A stretch of 64,000 bases of DNA from Corynebacterium oculi (GTDB lineage Bacteria; Actinomycetota; Actinomycetes; Mycobacteriales; Mycobacteriaceae): NCBI RefSeq assembly GCF_001412105.1, contig NZ_LKST01000002.1, forward strand, positions 186,001 through 250,000. Direction: 5' to 3'. The translations under genes and the position numbers were made by a program. Below the pieces are notes generated by a model. That model made no database searches and was not told where the DNA came from. It worked only from the letters and a program-made list of their open reading frames with translations. Shown one piece after another: positions 1 through 9,427 of this stretch (positions are counted from its first letter, which is position 1; each line of letters begins with the position of its first letter).

Positions 1-458
1 ACGTCATCTTTGACAATCCGGTGATCCCCGGCAATACCGGCAACGCCATTCGCCTGTGCGCCAACACGGGGGCGCACCTGCACCTGGTGGAGCCGCTGGG
101 CTTTAACTTTGACGATAAGCACCTCAGGCGCGCGGGCCTGGACTATCACGATCTCGCGGAGGTGCGCATTCACGCCACCCTCGATGCCTGCCTGGAGGCG
201 CTGCCGGGGTCGCGCGTTTTTGCCTTCACCTCGGCGTCGAACACCTGGCATACCTCGGTGGAATACCAGGCGGGCGATGCGCTCCTTTTTGGCACCGAAC
301 CCACGGGGCTGCCGGAGGAGCACCTGGCGCACCCCCGGGTCACCCAGCGCGTGCGGATTCCCATGCTGCCCGCGCGGCGTTCCATGAACCTTTCCAATTC
401 TGCCTCCATCGCCCTCTTTGAGGCCTGGCGGCAGGTGGGCTTCCCCGGCGCCCTGTAG
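1..458 (+). CDS. TrmL-type tRNA (cytidine/uridine-34 2'-O) methyltransferase, 5'-truncated by window edge
   Basis: The reading frame is open from base 3 to the stop at 456-458, so the true start lies before the window. The translation begins VIFDNPVIPGNTGNAIRLCANTG, the N-terminal signature of TrmL-type SPOUT methyltransferases, which normally sits about 5-10 residues from the start; only a few codons are missing. The C-terminal block FGTEPTGLP followed by RIPMLPARRSMNLSNSASIALFEAWRQ forms the trefoil-knot SAM site of the family. These enzymes methylate the 2'-O of the wobble nucleotide of some tRNA-Leu species in the cytoplasm. Family assignment is firm; the exact tRNA substrate is inferred. 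Confidence 0.9.
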   Translation, partial: VIFDNPVIPGNTGNAIRLCANTGAHLHLVEPLGFNFDDKHLRRAGLDYHDLAEVRIHATLDACLEALPGSRVFAFTSASNTWHTSVEYQAGDALLFGTEPTGLPEEHLAHPRVTQRVRIPMLPARRSMNLSNSASIALFEAWRQVGFPGAL

Positions 459-593
459 GGGCCGTTATCAGGCGCTATCGGCAGGGGCCCGCCCGGCCAG
501 ACCACACACCTTGCGCTTAATAGACTAAGCGGTATGGTGGCTGCTATCGTGCTACGAGACATATCGGGAACCCGAGGGAAAGGACCTCTCCCC

Positions 594-1454
594 ATGAAAC
601 TTCGCCGCATCATCGCCGCCGGGGTGGTAACCACTCTCGCCGCCACCGGCCTGGCCGCGTGCTCCAGCTCCGATGCCATCCGCATCGGCACCACCGATTC
701 CGCCCGCGGGGCCTGGAAGGTCTTTGAGGATAAGGCCGCCGACGCCGGAATCAACCTCAAGACCACCGAGTTTGGCGATTACAGCACGCCCAACGATGCC
801 CTCGCCCAGGGCGAGCTGGACGTCAACCTCTTCCAGCACCTGAAGTTCCTGGCCAATTACAACGTGGGCTCGGAGAAGGACCTCACCCCCATCGGCTCCA
901 CGGAGATCGTGCCGCTGGCCCTGTTCTGGAAGGATCACACCTCCCTCAACGGGATCGAGGGCCAAGACGTCGTCATTCCCAATGACACCACCAACCAGGG
1001 CCGCGCCATCAACGTGCTGGTGCAAGCCGGGCTGCTCACCCTGAAGTCCCAGGACTTGCTCGATCCCACCCCGGCGGATATTGACGAGTCCGCCTCCAAG
1101 GTCAGCGTCACCCCAGTGGATCCCGCCCAAACCCCGGTGACCTACGGCGAGGGCCGCCCCTCCATCATCAACAACACCTTCCTGGATCGCGCGGGCATCG
1201 ACCCCAACAGCGCTATCCAGCAGGACGATCCCAATAACAAACTGGCCGAGCCCTATATCAATGCCTTTGTCACCAGGGCGGAGGATAAGGATAACGAGGA
1301 CATCGCCAAGCTCGTAGAGATCTGGCACGATCCCGAGGTTCAGGCCGCCGTGCAGGAGGATTCCAAGGGCACCTCCGTGTCCGTGAACCGCTCCGCAGAA
1401 GAGCTTCAGGGAATCCTGGACGGCCTGGAGGACGATCTGCGCGCCGCAAAGTAA
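594..1454 (+). CDS. metQ: MetQ-type methionine-binding lipoprotein
   Basis: This 286-residue protein is the substrate-binding lipoprotein of a MetNIQ importer, anchored outside the membrane. The N-terminus has a basic, hydrophobic signal and a lipobox LAAC with Cys23 as lipidation site. The mature part has the NLPA fold, with a DVNLFQHLKFL stretch and a C-terminal VEIWHDPEVQAAVQEDSKGT block typical of MetQ. The open frame extends upstream to 534, but the ATG at 594 is preferred: it follows a GGGAAAGGA-like ribosome site and gives a clean signal peptide. metN and metI follow in the same direction. D-/L-methionine is inferred from the family and neighbours. Confidence 0.93.
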   Translation: MKLRRIIAAGVVTTLAATGLAACSSSDAIRIGTTDSARGAWKVFEDKAADAGINLKTTEFGDYSTPNDALAQGELDVNLFQHLKFLANYNVGSEKDLTPIGSTEIVPLALFWKDHTSLNGIEGQDVVIPNDTTNQGRAINVLVQAGLLTLKSQDLLDPTPADIDESASKVSVTPVDPAQTPVTYGEGRPSIINNTFLDRAGIDPNSAIQQDDPNNKLAEPYINAFVTRAEDKDNEDIAKLVEIWHDPEVQAAVQEDSKGTSVSVNRSAEELQGILDGLEDDLRAAK

Positions 1455-1572
1455 CCCTCCCCGCGCAAGCACGCCAAGCACTCAGCGTCAGCAGGGCGCG
1501 GCCCAGCCGCGCCCTAGCCGCTCATCCGGCCACACCCGGCCCACCCCGAGGAAGAATTAAAGGTACCCCCTC

Positions 1573-2631
1573 ATGGCTGATCCCTCCGCCGCCCACCCCA
1601 CCGGCACCCGCATTGAGTTCCGCAACACCTCCAAGGTGTTCCCCGCCAAGGCCCGCAACCAGGCCACCGAGACCACCGCCGTGGATAACGTGACCCTCAC
1701 CGTGGAGCCGGGAGAGATCCTCGGCGTGATCGGTTATTCCGGCGCGGGCAAATCCACCCTGGTGCGCCTGATTAACGGCCTGGATCAGGCCACCTCCGGG
1801 CAGTTGCTGCTCGATGGCACGGACATCGTGGGGCTCTCCGAGCGCCAGCTGCGCGGAGTGCGCAGCAAGATCGGCATGATTTTCCAGCAGTTCAACCTGT
1901 TCACCTCGCGCACCGCGGCGGGCAACATCGAGTACCCGCTGCAACTCGCCGGGGTACCCAAGGAGGAACGCAAGCGCCGAGTAGAGGAGCTGCTGAACTT
2001 TGTGGGCCTGGCCGATAAGGGCCAGAACTACCCCGAACAACTCTCCGGCGGGCAGAAGCAGCGCGTGGGTATCGCCCGCGCGCTGGCCACGAACCCCTCG
2101 CTCCTGCTGGCGGATGAGGCCACCTCCGCGCTCGACCCAGAAACCACCCATGACGTGCTGGAATTGCTGCGCCGGGTGAACAAGGAACTGGGCATCACCA
2201 TCGTGGTCATCACGCATGAGATGGAGGTGGTGCGCTCGATCGCGGACACCGTGGCCGTGATGGAACACGGCCGCGTGGTGGAGTACGGCAGCGTGTACGA
2301 GGTGTTCTCGCAGCCCCGCACGGCGGTGGCGGGGCGCTTCGTGGCGACGTCGCTGCGCAACACCCCGGATCACGTGGAGGCCGCAGACCTCCTCGCCCAC
2401 GAGGGCCGCCTGTTCACCATCGAACTCACCGAGGAATCCGGGTTCTTTGCCGCCGCTGCCGCCGCGCGCACCGCCGGGGTGCGCATTGCCATCGTGCACG
2501 GCGGCGTGACCACCTTGCAGCAACACAGCTTTGGCAAGATGACCGTTCGGCTCAGCGGGCCGCAGGACGCGGTAGAAACATTCCGCGATACCTTGGCACA
2601 GACCACCACCATCCAGGAGATCACCCGATGA
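1573..2631 (+). CDS. metN: MetN methionine ABC transporter ATPase
   Basis: This 352-residue ATPase energises methionine import. Walker A GYSGAGKST is at about residues 54-62, the signature LSGGQKQR near 157, and Walker B LLLADEATSALD near 177. A C-terminal extension of about 80 residues (from near 275) matches the NIL ligand-sensing domain, which in MetN binds methionine and inhibits transport when the cell is replete. The gene overlaps metI by four bases (ATGA), so the two are translationally coupled. The 118-base gap after metQ shows no strong terminator, so a single metQNI transcript is likely. Confidence 0.95.
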   Translation: MADPSAAHPTGTRIEFRNTSKVFPAKARNQATETTAVDNVTLTVEPGEILGVIGYSGAGKSTLVRLINGLDQATSGQLLLDGTDIVGLSERQLRGVRSKIGMIFQQFNLFTSRTAAGNIEYPLQLAGVPKEERKRRVEELLNFVGLADKGQNYPEQLSGGQKQRVGIARALATNPSLLLADEATSALDPETTHDVLELLRRVNKELGITIVVITHEMEVVRSIADTVAVMEHGRVVEYGSVYEVFSQPRTAVAGRFVATSLRNTPDHVEAADLLAHEGRLFTIELTEESGFFAAAAAARTAGVRIAIVHGGVTTLQQHSFGKMTVRLSGPQDAVETFRDTLAQTTTIQEITR

Positions 2632-3305
2632 CCACCACCGTTCTCGCCGCAGACTGGGATCGCCTGGGCGGCACCTTCCGCGAAGCCATCGCCGATACCC
2701 TCATCATGGTCTCCGTGACCATGCTGCTCTCCGGGCTGCTCGGCCTGGCCGTGGGCGTGTTGCTCTACACCACCCGCTCCGGCGGCATCCTCAAAAACTC
2801 CGTGGTGTACACCGTGCTCAACGTGCTGGTGAACTTCATCCGCCCCATCCCCTTCATCATTCTTATCGCCGCCCTCCAGCCCCTCACCGTGGCCGCAATG
2901 GGCACCTCCGTGGGGCGCGACGCCGGCATCTTCGTCATGGTCATCGCCGCCACCTTCACCGTGGCCCGCATCGTGGAGCAAAACCTCGTGGCCATTGACC
3001 CCGGCGTGATCGAGGCCGCCCGCGCAATGGGCGCGAGCCCTTGGAAGATCATTACCTCCGTGATTATCCCCGAGGCCCTGGGCCCATTGGTACTGGGCTA
3101 TACCTTTATCTTCATCGCCATCGTGGATATGTCCGCGATGGTGGGCTACATCGGCGGCGGCGGGCTGGGTGACTTCGCCATCGTGTACGGCTACCGGGCC
3201 TTTGATAAAGAGACCATGTACGTGGCCGTGATCGTCATCGTGATCTTGGTGCAGGCCGCGCAGTTCCTGGGCAACTGGCTATCCAAGAAGATCATGCGGC
3301 GTTAA
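2628..3305 (+). CDS. metI: MetI methionine ABC transporter permease
   Basis: This 225-residue membrane protein is the permease of the MetNIQ importer. It has about five hydrophobic segments and an EAA-loop sequence EAARAMGASPWKI near residue 128, the contact site for the ATPase. The C-terminal WLSKKIMRR tail is typical of MetI. The start overlaps the metN stop by four bases. A strong hairpin with a T tract follows the stop, marking the end of the operon. Confidence 0.95.
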   Translation: MTTTVLAADWDRLGGTFREAIADTLIMVSVTMLLSGLLGLAVGVLLYTTRSGGILKNSVVYTVLNVLVNFIRPIPFIILIAALQPLTVAAMGTSVGRDAGIFVMVIAATFTVARIVEQNLVAIDPGVIEAARAMGASPWKIITSVIIPEALGPLVLGYTFIFIAIVDMSAMVGYIGGGGLGDFAIVYGYRAFDKETMYVAVIVIVILVQAAQFLGNWLSKKIMRR

Positions 3306-3323
3306 TACCCCCGCTTACCGACG

Positions 3324-3372
3324 CCGCCCCTACCGCACCGGGGAGAGATTCCCCGCGGTGGGGGCGGTTTTC
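3324..3372 (+). terminator. Rho-independent terminator of metQNI
   Basis: A long GC-rich hairpin (left arm from CCGCCCCTACCGC, right arm GCGGTGGGGGCGG, GAGA-type loop) is followed by TTTT, 19 bases past the metI stop. Confidence 0.85.
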
Positions 3373-3520
3373 TCGTAGCTATCCATAGGTAACCCAAATA
3401 TTCATTGTCTTTTCACTTAAAGTTATCTTTTCGCCACCCATAAGTCACCTTGACGGACTGTGATATGCATCAGGGACGGAAAACCGCTCCTACCAACCAC
3501 CCACGCGAGGGAGGAAAATC

Positions 3521-3823
3521 ATGTCCGTATCCAAGAAGTTCTCCCGCGGCTTGGCCGCTACCGCGCTTTCCGGCGCGCTGGTAGCGGGCGGCGCAGCAGC
3601 CGCACTGGCAGTTCAGGTCAATGTTGATGGCGGTACCTGGAACTATGGCACCGGGGGAGGCAAGGTGTGGTCCAACTACCACCACCCAACTAAGCGACAC
3701 GGTTCTAGCGTTCAAGGAAAGCACTATGCCGACAGCGGCTGCGTAAACGCAGGACAGTGGTCTTACGCATCAGCGCCCGATCGGTCCTTCAGAGCTGATC
3801 ATTCCTACTACCGATTCTGCTGA
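3521..3823 (+). CDS. Lactococcin 972 family bacteriocin precursor
   Basis: This 100-residue secreted protein has a classical signal peptide of about 30 residues with a cleavage site after AxA (A28-L29-A30). The mature 70 residues carry family blocks GGTWNYG, VWSNYHHP, KHGSSV-like (RHGSSVQGK), a WSYASAPDRS segment and a terminal YYRFC. Lactococcin 972 is a non-pore-forming bacteriocin that binds lipid II and blocks septum formation. Two cysteines are seen (in SGCVNAG and at the C-terminus), which could form a disulfide. A good ribosome site (GAGGGAGG) precedes the ATG. The coding DNA is AT-richer than the flanks, suggesting recent acquisition. The downstream partners are both damaged. Confidence 0.93.
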   Translation: MSVSKKFSRGLAATALSGALVAGGAAAALAVQVNVDGGTWNYGTGGGKVWSNYHHPTKRHGSSVQGKHYADSGCVNAGQWSYASAPDRSFRADHSYYRFC

Positions 3824-3832
3824 TTTCTTTCT

Positions 3833-3870
3833 AAAATTCCTCACTCACTTCTCCGTGAGTGAGGAATTTT
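3833..3870 (+). terminator. Hairpin between bacteriocin and its membrane partner
   Basis: A perfect 16-bp inverted repeat (AAAATTCCTCACTCAC and its complement) surrounds a six-base loop, with a T-rich end. It lies right after the bacteriocin stop and ends 16 bases before the next start. It can act as a terminator or attenuator so that bacteriocin mRNA exceeds partner mRNA. Confidence 0.85.
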
Positions 3871-3886
3871 ATCTAGGAGAAAGTCC

Positions 3887-5872
3887 ATGCCACATCTACT
3901 ACGCATAGCCAGTTCATTACTGGTTCTTTTAAGCCTGCTTGTTGCTTTCCCCCTGAGCCATCTCTTAGACAGCGACCTTGGTTCCGCTGGCCGACAAGCA
4001 TTTCTCATCACAGAATCTTCCGGGGAAACCTCCCCCCTCGATCTCCGAGACAACATCGTACGCTACGCTAAAGAGTAGAATATCACTGTTGGACTCGAAA
4101 ATTTCGAGACTACCGCCGAAGGTACCACCCATCACCTTTACGTCGCCGCCGGAGAAAATTCCTCCGCCATGGCACGATGGCTAGAAACCGGATACTCGGG
4201 CTTTGATCCCTCAATAGATATTGAGGTCAGCCCCCTCGCCAGGGCACAACTCACTGATGTAGGCGGATTATACCACGTTTCCGGTACAGCAAATGAAAAC
4301 GAAAGAATTCAGAAGCACATTCAATCATTGGGGTTCACTGTAAAAAATTATGGCGTGAATTGGAACTATTTCTTAGGCAACCCTATCACCGTCACCATCG
4401 TCGCAATGCTACTCCTCATCGCCACCATGACCTTGGGTGGGGTTCTGCTACGAGCGCACGACTATGCAATTCGCCGTATTCACGGGCACGGGTTCTGGGC
4501 AATCATCCATCGAGACCTGCGCGGCCTCCTCCCCACCACACTCTTCTCCCTTATCACCTTTGGAACACTCAGCACCCTAGCACTTTACCTTTACAATGAA
4601 TTAACTGCGGTAGAATTCTACCTGCGATGCTTTTCATTCCTCTCCCTCACTGGCAGCACCGTCCTTTTCCTTAGCCTTCTAGCTGGAATCACCACTCTTC
4701 ATTTGGTTTCCCTTATACCAGCTTTGAACGGCAAGATTCCAGGGACCCCCGTTTCCCTTGGAACCTATGCCCTCCGCTTCTGCGCTCTCACTGCGGCCCT
4801 TACCACAGTAGGCTCCACAGTATCCATCGCCTTAGAAATACAGCACCAGAAAGGGCAAGAAGATATTTGGAGCAGTCACAGATCAGCAGAGGCCTTCACT
4901 TTTTCTACCCGCACCGGGGACATCAACGGCGATGTTGCACCCGCACTACGCGAGGCCGATAAAAGAAATGAACTATTGTTCATAGACACTCAAATGGGAG
5001 GAGACTTTAACCCAAATATTCTTCTAGTCAACTCCCTCTTTGCTGAACGAGAATTATCTCTGCCAACAAACGAGGCTCCAAAGCCCAGCGAAGTATTGAT
5101 CCTCACCCCCGAGGGTTCCTCAGTCGAACACACTCATAGCGCCCACCAGCGAGTTCTCTCGGAAGCCAAGTACGCCGGCATCCCAACACCCACCATCCGG
5201 GAAAAAACCATTCCCAAAAATACCGAGGTATTCACCTACGGCTCCTCTTTTGGTTTCACCCTCCCAGAGGCCACGGTGAGCAGGATCCCCATCGTGGTGT
5301 TTCCTCGCGGTTTAGAAACGCTAGGGGATCGAAATATCGTGTCCCCCGCCACACAATTAAAGGTATTCGCCACAGATAAGGAAGCCACAACTAAAATCAT
5401 TGCCGATCCCATCGCAGGACCCTATATCGCCGGACACTTCACCGCCCTATCCCAATGGGAACAGGCTCATTATAAAGCGCAAGAGCACTTCCGTTCCCAA
5501 TCCATCAACCTAGCAATTCTTATCCTCGTGGTCACCGCCTACGTGGTGGGCTCCGCCGCCGTGTACCAGGCCCGGCACCGGCAACGCCTCACCGTCACGG
5601 ATCTCATGGGGCGCTCTCCCTGGCGGGCGCGGGCCGGTCTGCTGCTCATCGAGGCGATATTCCTACTCATTCCCGTCGCATGGCTGTGGCACCGCCAGAG
5701 CAGTTATGAGGCGGCCGCGCTCACCGCCATGCCTCGGGACGTGCTGCGCACCATGGCCGTTACCCCGGAACTCGTGGCCACCACCCTCGGCATTTCCCTG
5801 CTGTGGGCGCTCACCTGCCTGGCCATGTCCGCTCGTTTTGGCCGTATCTACTCGCGCACTCCCGCGCGCTAA
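3887..5872 (+). pseudogene. Lactococcin 972-associated integral membrane protein, interrupted by an amber codon
   Basis: One frame runs from the ATG at 3887 (ribosome site AGGAGAAAG) to 5872 and would encode 661 residues, the usual size of the bacteriocin-associated seven-helix membrane family. It is broken by an in-frame TAG at 4076-4078, after codon 63 (RYAKE*NITVG); the same frame resumes at once. The N-terminus has a signal-like hydrophobic segment, a large extracellular part follows, and helix groups lie near 4380-4800 and 5510-5860. The family is thought to give immunity or export bacteriocin together with an ATPase. The ATG at 4169 could re-initiate a 567-residue protein lacking the first helix. 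The first 1.6 kb is AT-rich while the last 350 bases return to high GC, so the gene looks mosaic. Confidence 0.85.
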
Positions 5873-5884
5873 AGGAGGTTCCCC

Positions 5885-6528
5885 ATGTCATCCACCATCA
5901 CGGTTCAAGGCCTCACCAAGGCCTTCGGTTCTCGTACTCTATGGCGCGACGTAGAGTTTTCCTGCCCGCAGGGCAGCATCACCGCCCTCACCGGCCCGTC
6001 CGGCAGCCGCAAGTCCACCTTGCTGAACTACATGGGCACCCTAGATACCGCCGATTCCGGCACGATCATGGCGGCGGGAAAGAATATCCAGCAACTTTCC
6101 AGCGGGAAACGCCGCGCGTTCCGCAAGAATAATCTGGGTTTCTTGTTCCAGGATTACGCCCTCATTCCCGATAAGTCCGTGGAATACAATATCGACCTGG
6201 CCACCGTGAACAAGCGGCAAAAGGCCCGCGTTGATTCCGCGCTGGAAACGGTGGGGCTGAGCGGGTATCGCAAGCGCGTGGTGCATGAGCTTTCCGGGGC
6301 GAGCAGCAGCGCGTGGCCCTGGCCCGCATATTGGCCCGCCAGCCGGAGATCATCTTGGCCGATGAGCCCACCGGCGCGCTCGATCCTCGCAACGGGCAAA
6401 ACGTGGTGGATCAGTTGCGCGCTCTGGCCGATCAGGGCGCCACGGTGGTGATCGCCACTCACGCCGCCGAGGTGCGCAACGCCGCCGATCAGCACATTGA
6501 TTTAGGCCGGTTCCTCGTCCCGGCTTAG
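5885..6528 (+). pseudogene. Lactococcin 972-associated ABC transporter ATPase, frameshifted and Walker A-mutated
   Basis: A strong AAAGGAGG site precedes the ATG. The first frame encodes the N-terminal half, then fails at the ABC signature: it reads LSGASSSAW where [16 protein letters not shown] is recovered by adding one G to the GGGG run at 6296-6299. The rest (ADEPTGALD Walker [10 protein letters not shown] switch region) continues in another frame to 6528. Walker A reads GPSGSRKST, with Arg42 in place of the near-invariant glycine; a GGC to CGC change at 6008-6010 explains it. Either lesion should abolish ATPase function. The 3' end overlaps the convergent gene by 27 bases. The frameshift could be a sequencing error; the Arg42 substitution is a separate lesion. 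Confidence 0.88.
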
Positions 6529-7404
6529 GCCCGCCACCCATACCTTGGCCGTCTTGGGGGTGCCACCGCAGGAGGCTACTACCCCCTCCACGGCCTTCCG
6601 CATGAGTGGCACCTCCCAGGTGCGCCCGTCGCGGTGGCGGACGGTCACGGTGCCCTCCGGGGCGTCGTCGGTGGTGAGGTCGCCGTAGCGCAGGGGCTCC
6701 CCGGCGTCGATAAGCCTGCGGGCTATGTGTAGTTCCGCTACCTGCCCGCGCGGGCCGTAGAGACCGCTGCCGCGATTGGCGGGATAGAAGTAGCGGCCGT
6801 GCAGGGCATGACGGGTGAGATCGCTTGCGTCCGCAATGTTGAGTTCACCGAAGGAGTATCCCCAGGGCATGAGCAAGACGGCGGGGGCGAAGCGGTGGCC
6901 CTTGGTGTGCGATGACTCCCAGATCAGCGAGCCCGGAAACTCCTCCTGTAACTGCGCGGCCAGGGGGCGGCCCTTGATCGCGCAGCACTGATCGCGGCGG
7001 CCATGCGTACACACCAGGACCACGGGAGTGGTAACCTCCTCCCCTCCGTTGCGGCCGGGGCCGGTGAGGTCAAGGGAAAGAAGGTCCTCGGGGGCGTCGA
7101 TAAGCAGGAGTTCCATCTGCGCGGTGCGCGCCCACACGAGGTAGCAGCGGTGCTTGAACCCCACGTTGCGGCCCGCGCGGCCGGGGCGGCGGATAAGTTG
7201 GAGGCTGGCCGCCCCCTTGAGTTTGGCCTTGAGGCGGGCGCTGAGATCGGGGCCAAAGGTACCGCCGTCGAGCACGTCGCGCGACCATCCTCCAGGCCAT
7301 TCAAAGAGCACGTAGACCTCGCCCTTTTTGGCCGAACCCGCCAGGGGTTCCCCGCGCACATCGGAGCAACGGGGGGACTCATGCACGGGTGTGGTGGCGG
7401 CCAT
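6502..7404 (-). CDS. Sucrase/ferredoxin-like family protein
   Basis: This 300-residue protein belongs to the sucrase/ferredoxin-like family with a thioredoxin-like [2Fe-2S] fold. A cysteine cluster [11 protein letters not shown] lies near the middle, with GRPLAAQL and [20 protein letters not shown] blocks after it; these are the family hallmarks. An N-terminal Cys-containing [12 protein letters not shown] segment fits as well. The cellular role of the family in actinobacteria is not established; iron-sulfur electron transfer is the best guess. It lies seven bases downstream of the siderophore-binding gene in the same direction, so it may share its iron control. Confidence 0.85.
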   Translation of the reverse strand: MAATTPVHESPRCSDVRGEPLAGSAKKGEVYVLFEWPGGWSRDVLDGGTFGPDLSARLKAKLKGAASLQLIRRPGRAGRNVGFKHRCYLVWARTAQMELLLIDAPEDLLSLDLTGPGRNGGEEVTTPVVLVCTHGRRDQCCAIKGRPLAAQLQEEFPGSLIWESSHTKGHRFAPAVLLMPWGYSFGELNIADASDLTRHALHGRYFYPANRGSGLYGPRGQVAELHIARRLIDAGEPLRYGDLTTDDAPEGTVTVRHRDGRTWEVPLMRKAVEGVVASCGGTPKTAKVWVAGLSRDEEPA

Positions 7405-7410
7405 AGCCCG

Positions 7411-8343
7411 TTACTTTACCGCCTTTTTCATGTCCGCCAGCACCCACTGGGCGGCCACGATGGAGGAGTTGAGGAACCAGGGATCACCGTCTACCTCCTG
7501 AGCGTGGCCGTCCTTGACCACCGTGAGATTGCTCCAGAGAGCATTGTCTGTGATCTCCGCCGCCGGGCCGCTGAAGGAATAAAAGAGGTAACCGGCCTCT
7601 AGCTCGTGGAAGTTTTCCGGGGATACCTCGCGGTTCGGCTTATCGTTAAAGGTTTGGGAATCCGGGCGGGTAAACCCGGCGTCGCGGGCGACGATTCCCG
7701 CCAACGAGTGCTCCCCGTGCATCAAGTACTGCTGCCCCTTGCTGCGTACCAGGGAGACGGTTCCACCACTGCCGCGCTGCTGCGCCCAATCCTGGGCTTC
7801 TTTTTCATAGTCGTCCAGAAGGCGATCGGCCTCGGCGCGCTGGCCCACTGCGTCCGCGATGATGCCCAGATCCTCCTTCCACTTTTCCGAGCCGCCGTTG
7901 CTGAGCACCACCGGGGCCAGCGCGCGGAGGCGTTCCAGCAGCCCGGAATCGGCGCGCTGGTTGGCCAGGATGAGGTCCGGTTCCAGGGCCGCGATCTTCT
8001 CCACCGAGGGATCGGAGCGCTCCCCCACCACCTCGATGCCGCTCAGATCGTGCCGCTGCCCGAACTCCTCCTGCAAGAACTCCGGCACACCGGTGGTGGC
8101 CGTGGCGATCCCCACCGGCACCACACCCAGGGCAAGCAGGGTATCCAGCTGGCCGGTGTTGAGGGCCACCACGCGGCGGGGAGCCTGAGCGTCGCCGCTT
8201 GATGACGCCGCGGCGGAGGACGCATCGGAGTCGGAGGAACCGGAGGAGCAGGCGGCCAGGGCCACCCCGGCGGCGCCGAGGAGGCTCACGGAGAAGAAGC
8301 CACGGCGGGACACTTGGCAATGAAAAGTGCGAGTCATGCCCAT
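7411..8343 (-). CDS. Iron-siderophore ABC transporter substrate-binding lipoprotein
   Basis: This 310-residue protein has an SRRGFFSVSLLG twin-arginine-like signal and a lipobox LAAC, so it may be a Tat-exported lipoprotein. The body is a FecB/FepB-type periplasmic-binding domain: RRVVALNTGQLDTLLALGVVPVGIA near the start, SVEKIAALEPDLILANQ in the middle and a C-terminal WVLADMKKAVK helix. It captures ferric siderophores outside the membrane. An in-frame ATG six bases later (8337) is an alternative start. No siderophore permease is adjacent; the ABC genes upstream on this strand are of another type. A DtxR-box-like site sits 13 bases upstream, so iron repression is likely. Confidence 0.9.
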   Translation of the reverse strand: MGMTRTFHCQVSRRGFFSVSLLGAAGVALAACSSGSSDSDASSAAASSSGDAQAPRRVVALNTGQLDTLLALGVVPVGIATATTGVPEFLQEEFGQRHDLSGIEVVGERSDPSVEKIAALEPDLILANQRADSGLLERLRALAPVVLSNGGSEKWKEDLGIIADAVGQRAEADRLLDDYEKEAQDWAQQRGSGGTVSLVRSKGQQYLMHGEHSLAGIVARDAGFTRPDSQTFNDKPNREVSPENFHELEAGYLFYSFSGPAAEITDNALWSNLTVVKDGHAQEVDGDPWFLNSSIVAAQWVLADMKKAVK

Positions 8344-8355
8344 ACCATAAATGAA

Positions 8356-8374
8356 TATGGCAAGGCATACCTAA
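8356..8374 (-). promoter_or_regulatory. Probable DtxR iron-repressor operator
   Basis: The minus-strand 19-mer TTAGGTATGCCTTGCCATA matches the DtxR consensus TTAGGTTAGCCTAACCTAA at about 13 positions, including the whole left TTAGGT and the GCCT core. It lies just upstream of the siderophore-binding lipoprotein gene. Confidence 0.65.
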
Positions 8375-9425
8375 TTTATAACCACTGCGGCGGCAGCCAC
8401 CGCAGGCAACAAGCCGCGCAGATAGTACCGCAGAATCTCGGGAGAAAAGCTCACACCCATGCCGGAATCAAAGTAGGACATGCTGCGCACCAGCGCTGGT
8501 TTCCCCCGTTTCCACCCCGCGTATATCCACGCCGCCGCCACTAACGCCACCTCCGCCGCGCTTTCGGCCCACGCCCCATAGGCGGCCGCCCCCACGCCCA
8601 CGCAGGCGCACAGATACCCCAAGCCACAGGGAACCGGGCCACAGAAAACCTAGCCGTAGAAAACCGGGCCACGCGCGTGAAATCCGTGGCCCGGTACACC
8701 GCAGCGCACACGATCCCCCAGGCCAGCACCGTCGCCGCGCGCCCCCACTCCCCATACGCGGGAGCAAGGGTCACTTGCCACGCCGCCACCGCCGCGGCGA
8801 AATACAGCACGTAACCGCGACGCCACAAACGCCGCAGGCCTAATACCGTCAGGCTCGTGCCCCGAGCACCACACCCCCACCTCTTCCGCGAGGAACCCCG
8901 CAGCCAATTCATCACCAAGAGGTCAGAGACCAATTCCGTGTCCTGCAACCCGGCCAGGTTCTCCACGAGGGCGCGGGTGCGCCCAGCCGCCAGCAGGCGG
9001 GGAAGATCGCTGCCCCACCCGCGCGCCCACCCCACCCCGAGCCTCGCCGCCGCCACCGCCACAGACATTCCCACCACGGCAACCAAGCTATGTCCCGACG
9101 CGGCCCCCAGGAAGGCCCCCACTGCGGCGCTAGCGGCACCTTGAACGAGAATCGCGGGATCGAGCGCAGGCAAGCGCCGCTGGCGCCGATAACGCCATAC
9201 CCATTTCTCCCGTGAGAGGCCTCGCAGCGGGATCAGCCGCTCCGCGAGCACCACCATGACCGCCGCGATACCCACTGCCGTCGCCCACCGCAGCGGCGCG
9301 CTCACCGCGTGAGGCTCGGCGGGATTCATCAGGCGTAGCAACACCCCCGCGCCCATAGCCACTGCCAATGCGGCGAGGAAGAGCGCATATGCGTATCCGC
9401 TTGCCCTTTCCAGAAGCGCGAACAC
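8371..9425 (-). pseudogene. ABC-type membrane protein, frameshifted near the 3' end
   Basis: A hydrophobic protein with several membrane segments (FLAALAVAMGAGVLL, WATAVGIAAVMVVLAERLI, LVAVVGMSVAVAAARLGVGW and others) starts at a GTG at 9425, two bases after the ATPase gene stop. No known permease family is recognised. The open frame loses membrane character after ATDFTRVARFS and ends as Arg-rich sequence at 8541, while another frame continues with membrane-like sequence (GYLCACVGVGAAAYGAW) to a stop at 8371. The shift lies at about 8620-8650, inside a 30-base-spaced direct repeat (ACCGGGCCAC at 8633-8642 and 8663-8672). The joined product would be about 351 residues and would pair with the upstream ATPase. 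Confidence 0.65.
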
Positions 9426-9427
9426 CT

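Noticed and set aside
459-593. SAM riboswitch or McbR operator upstream of metQ
   Set aside because: TAGAC at about 522 has only a partial GTCTA partner and no SAM-riboswitch core is visible. Too weak to list.
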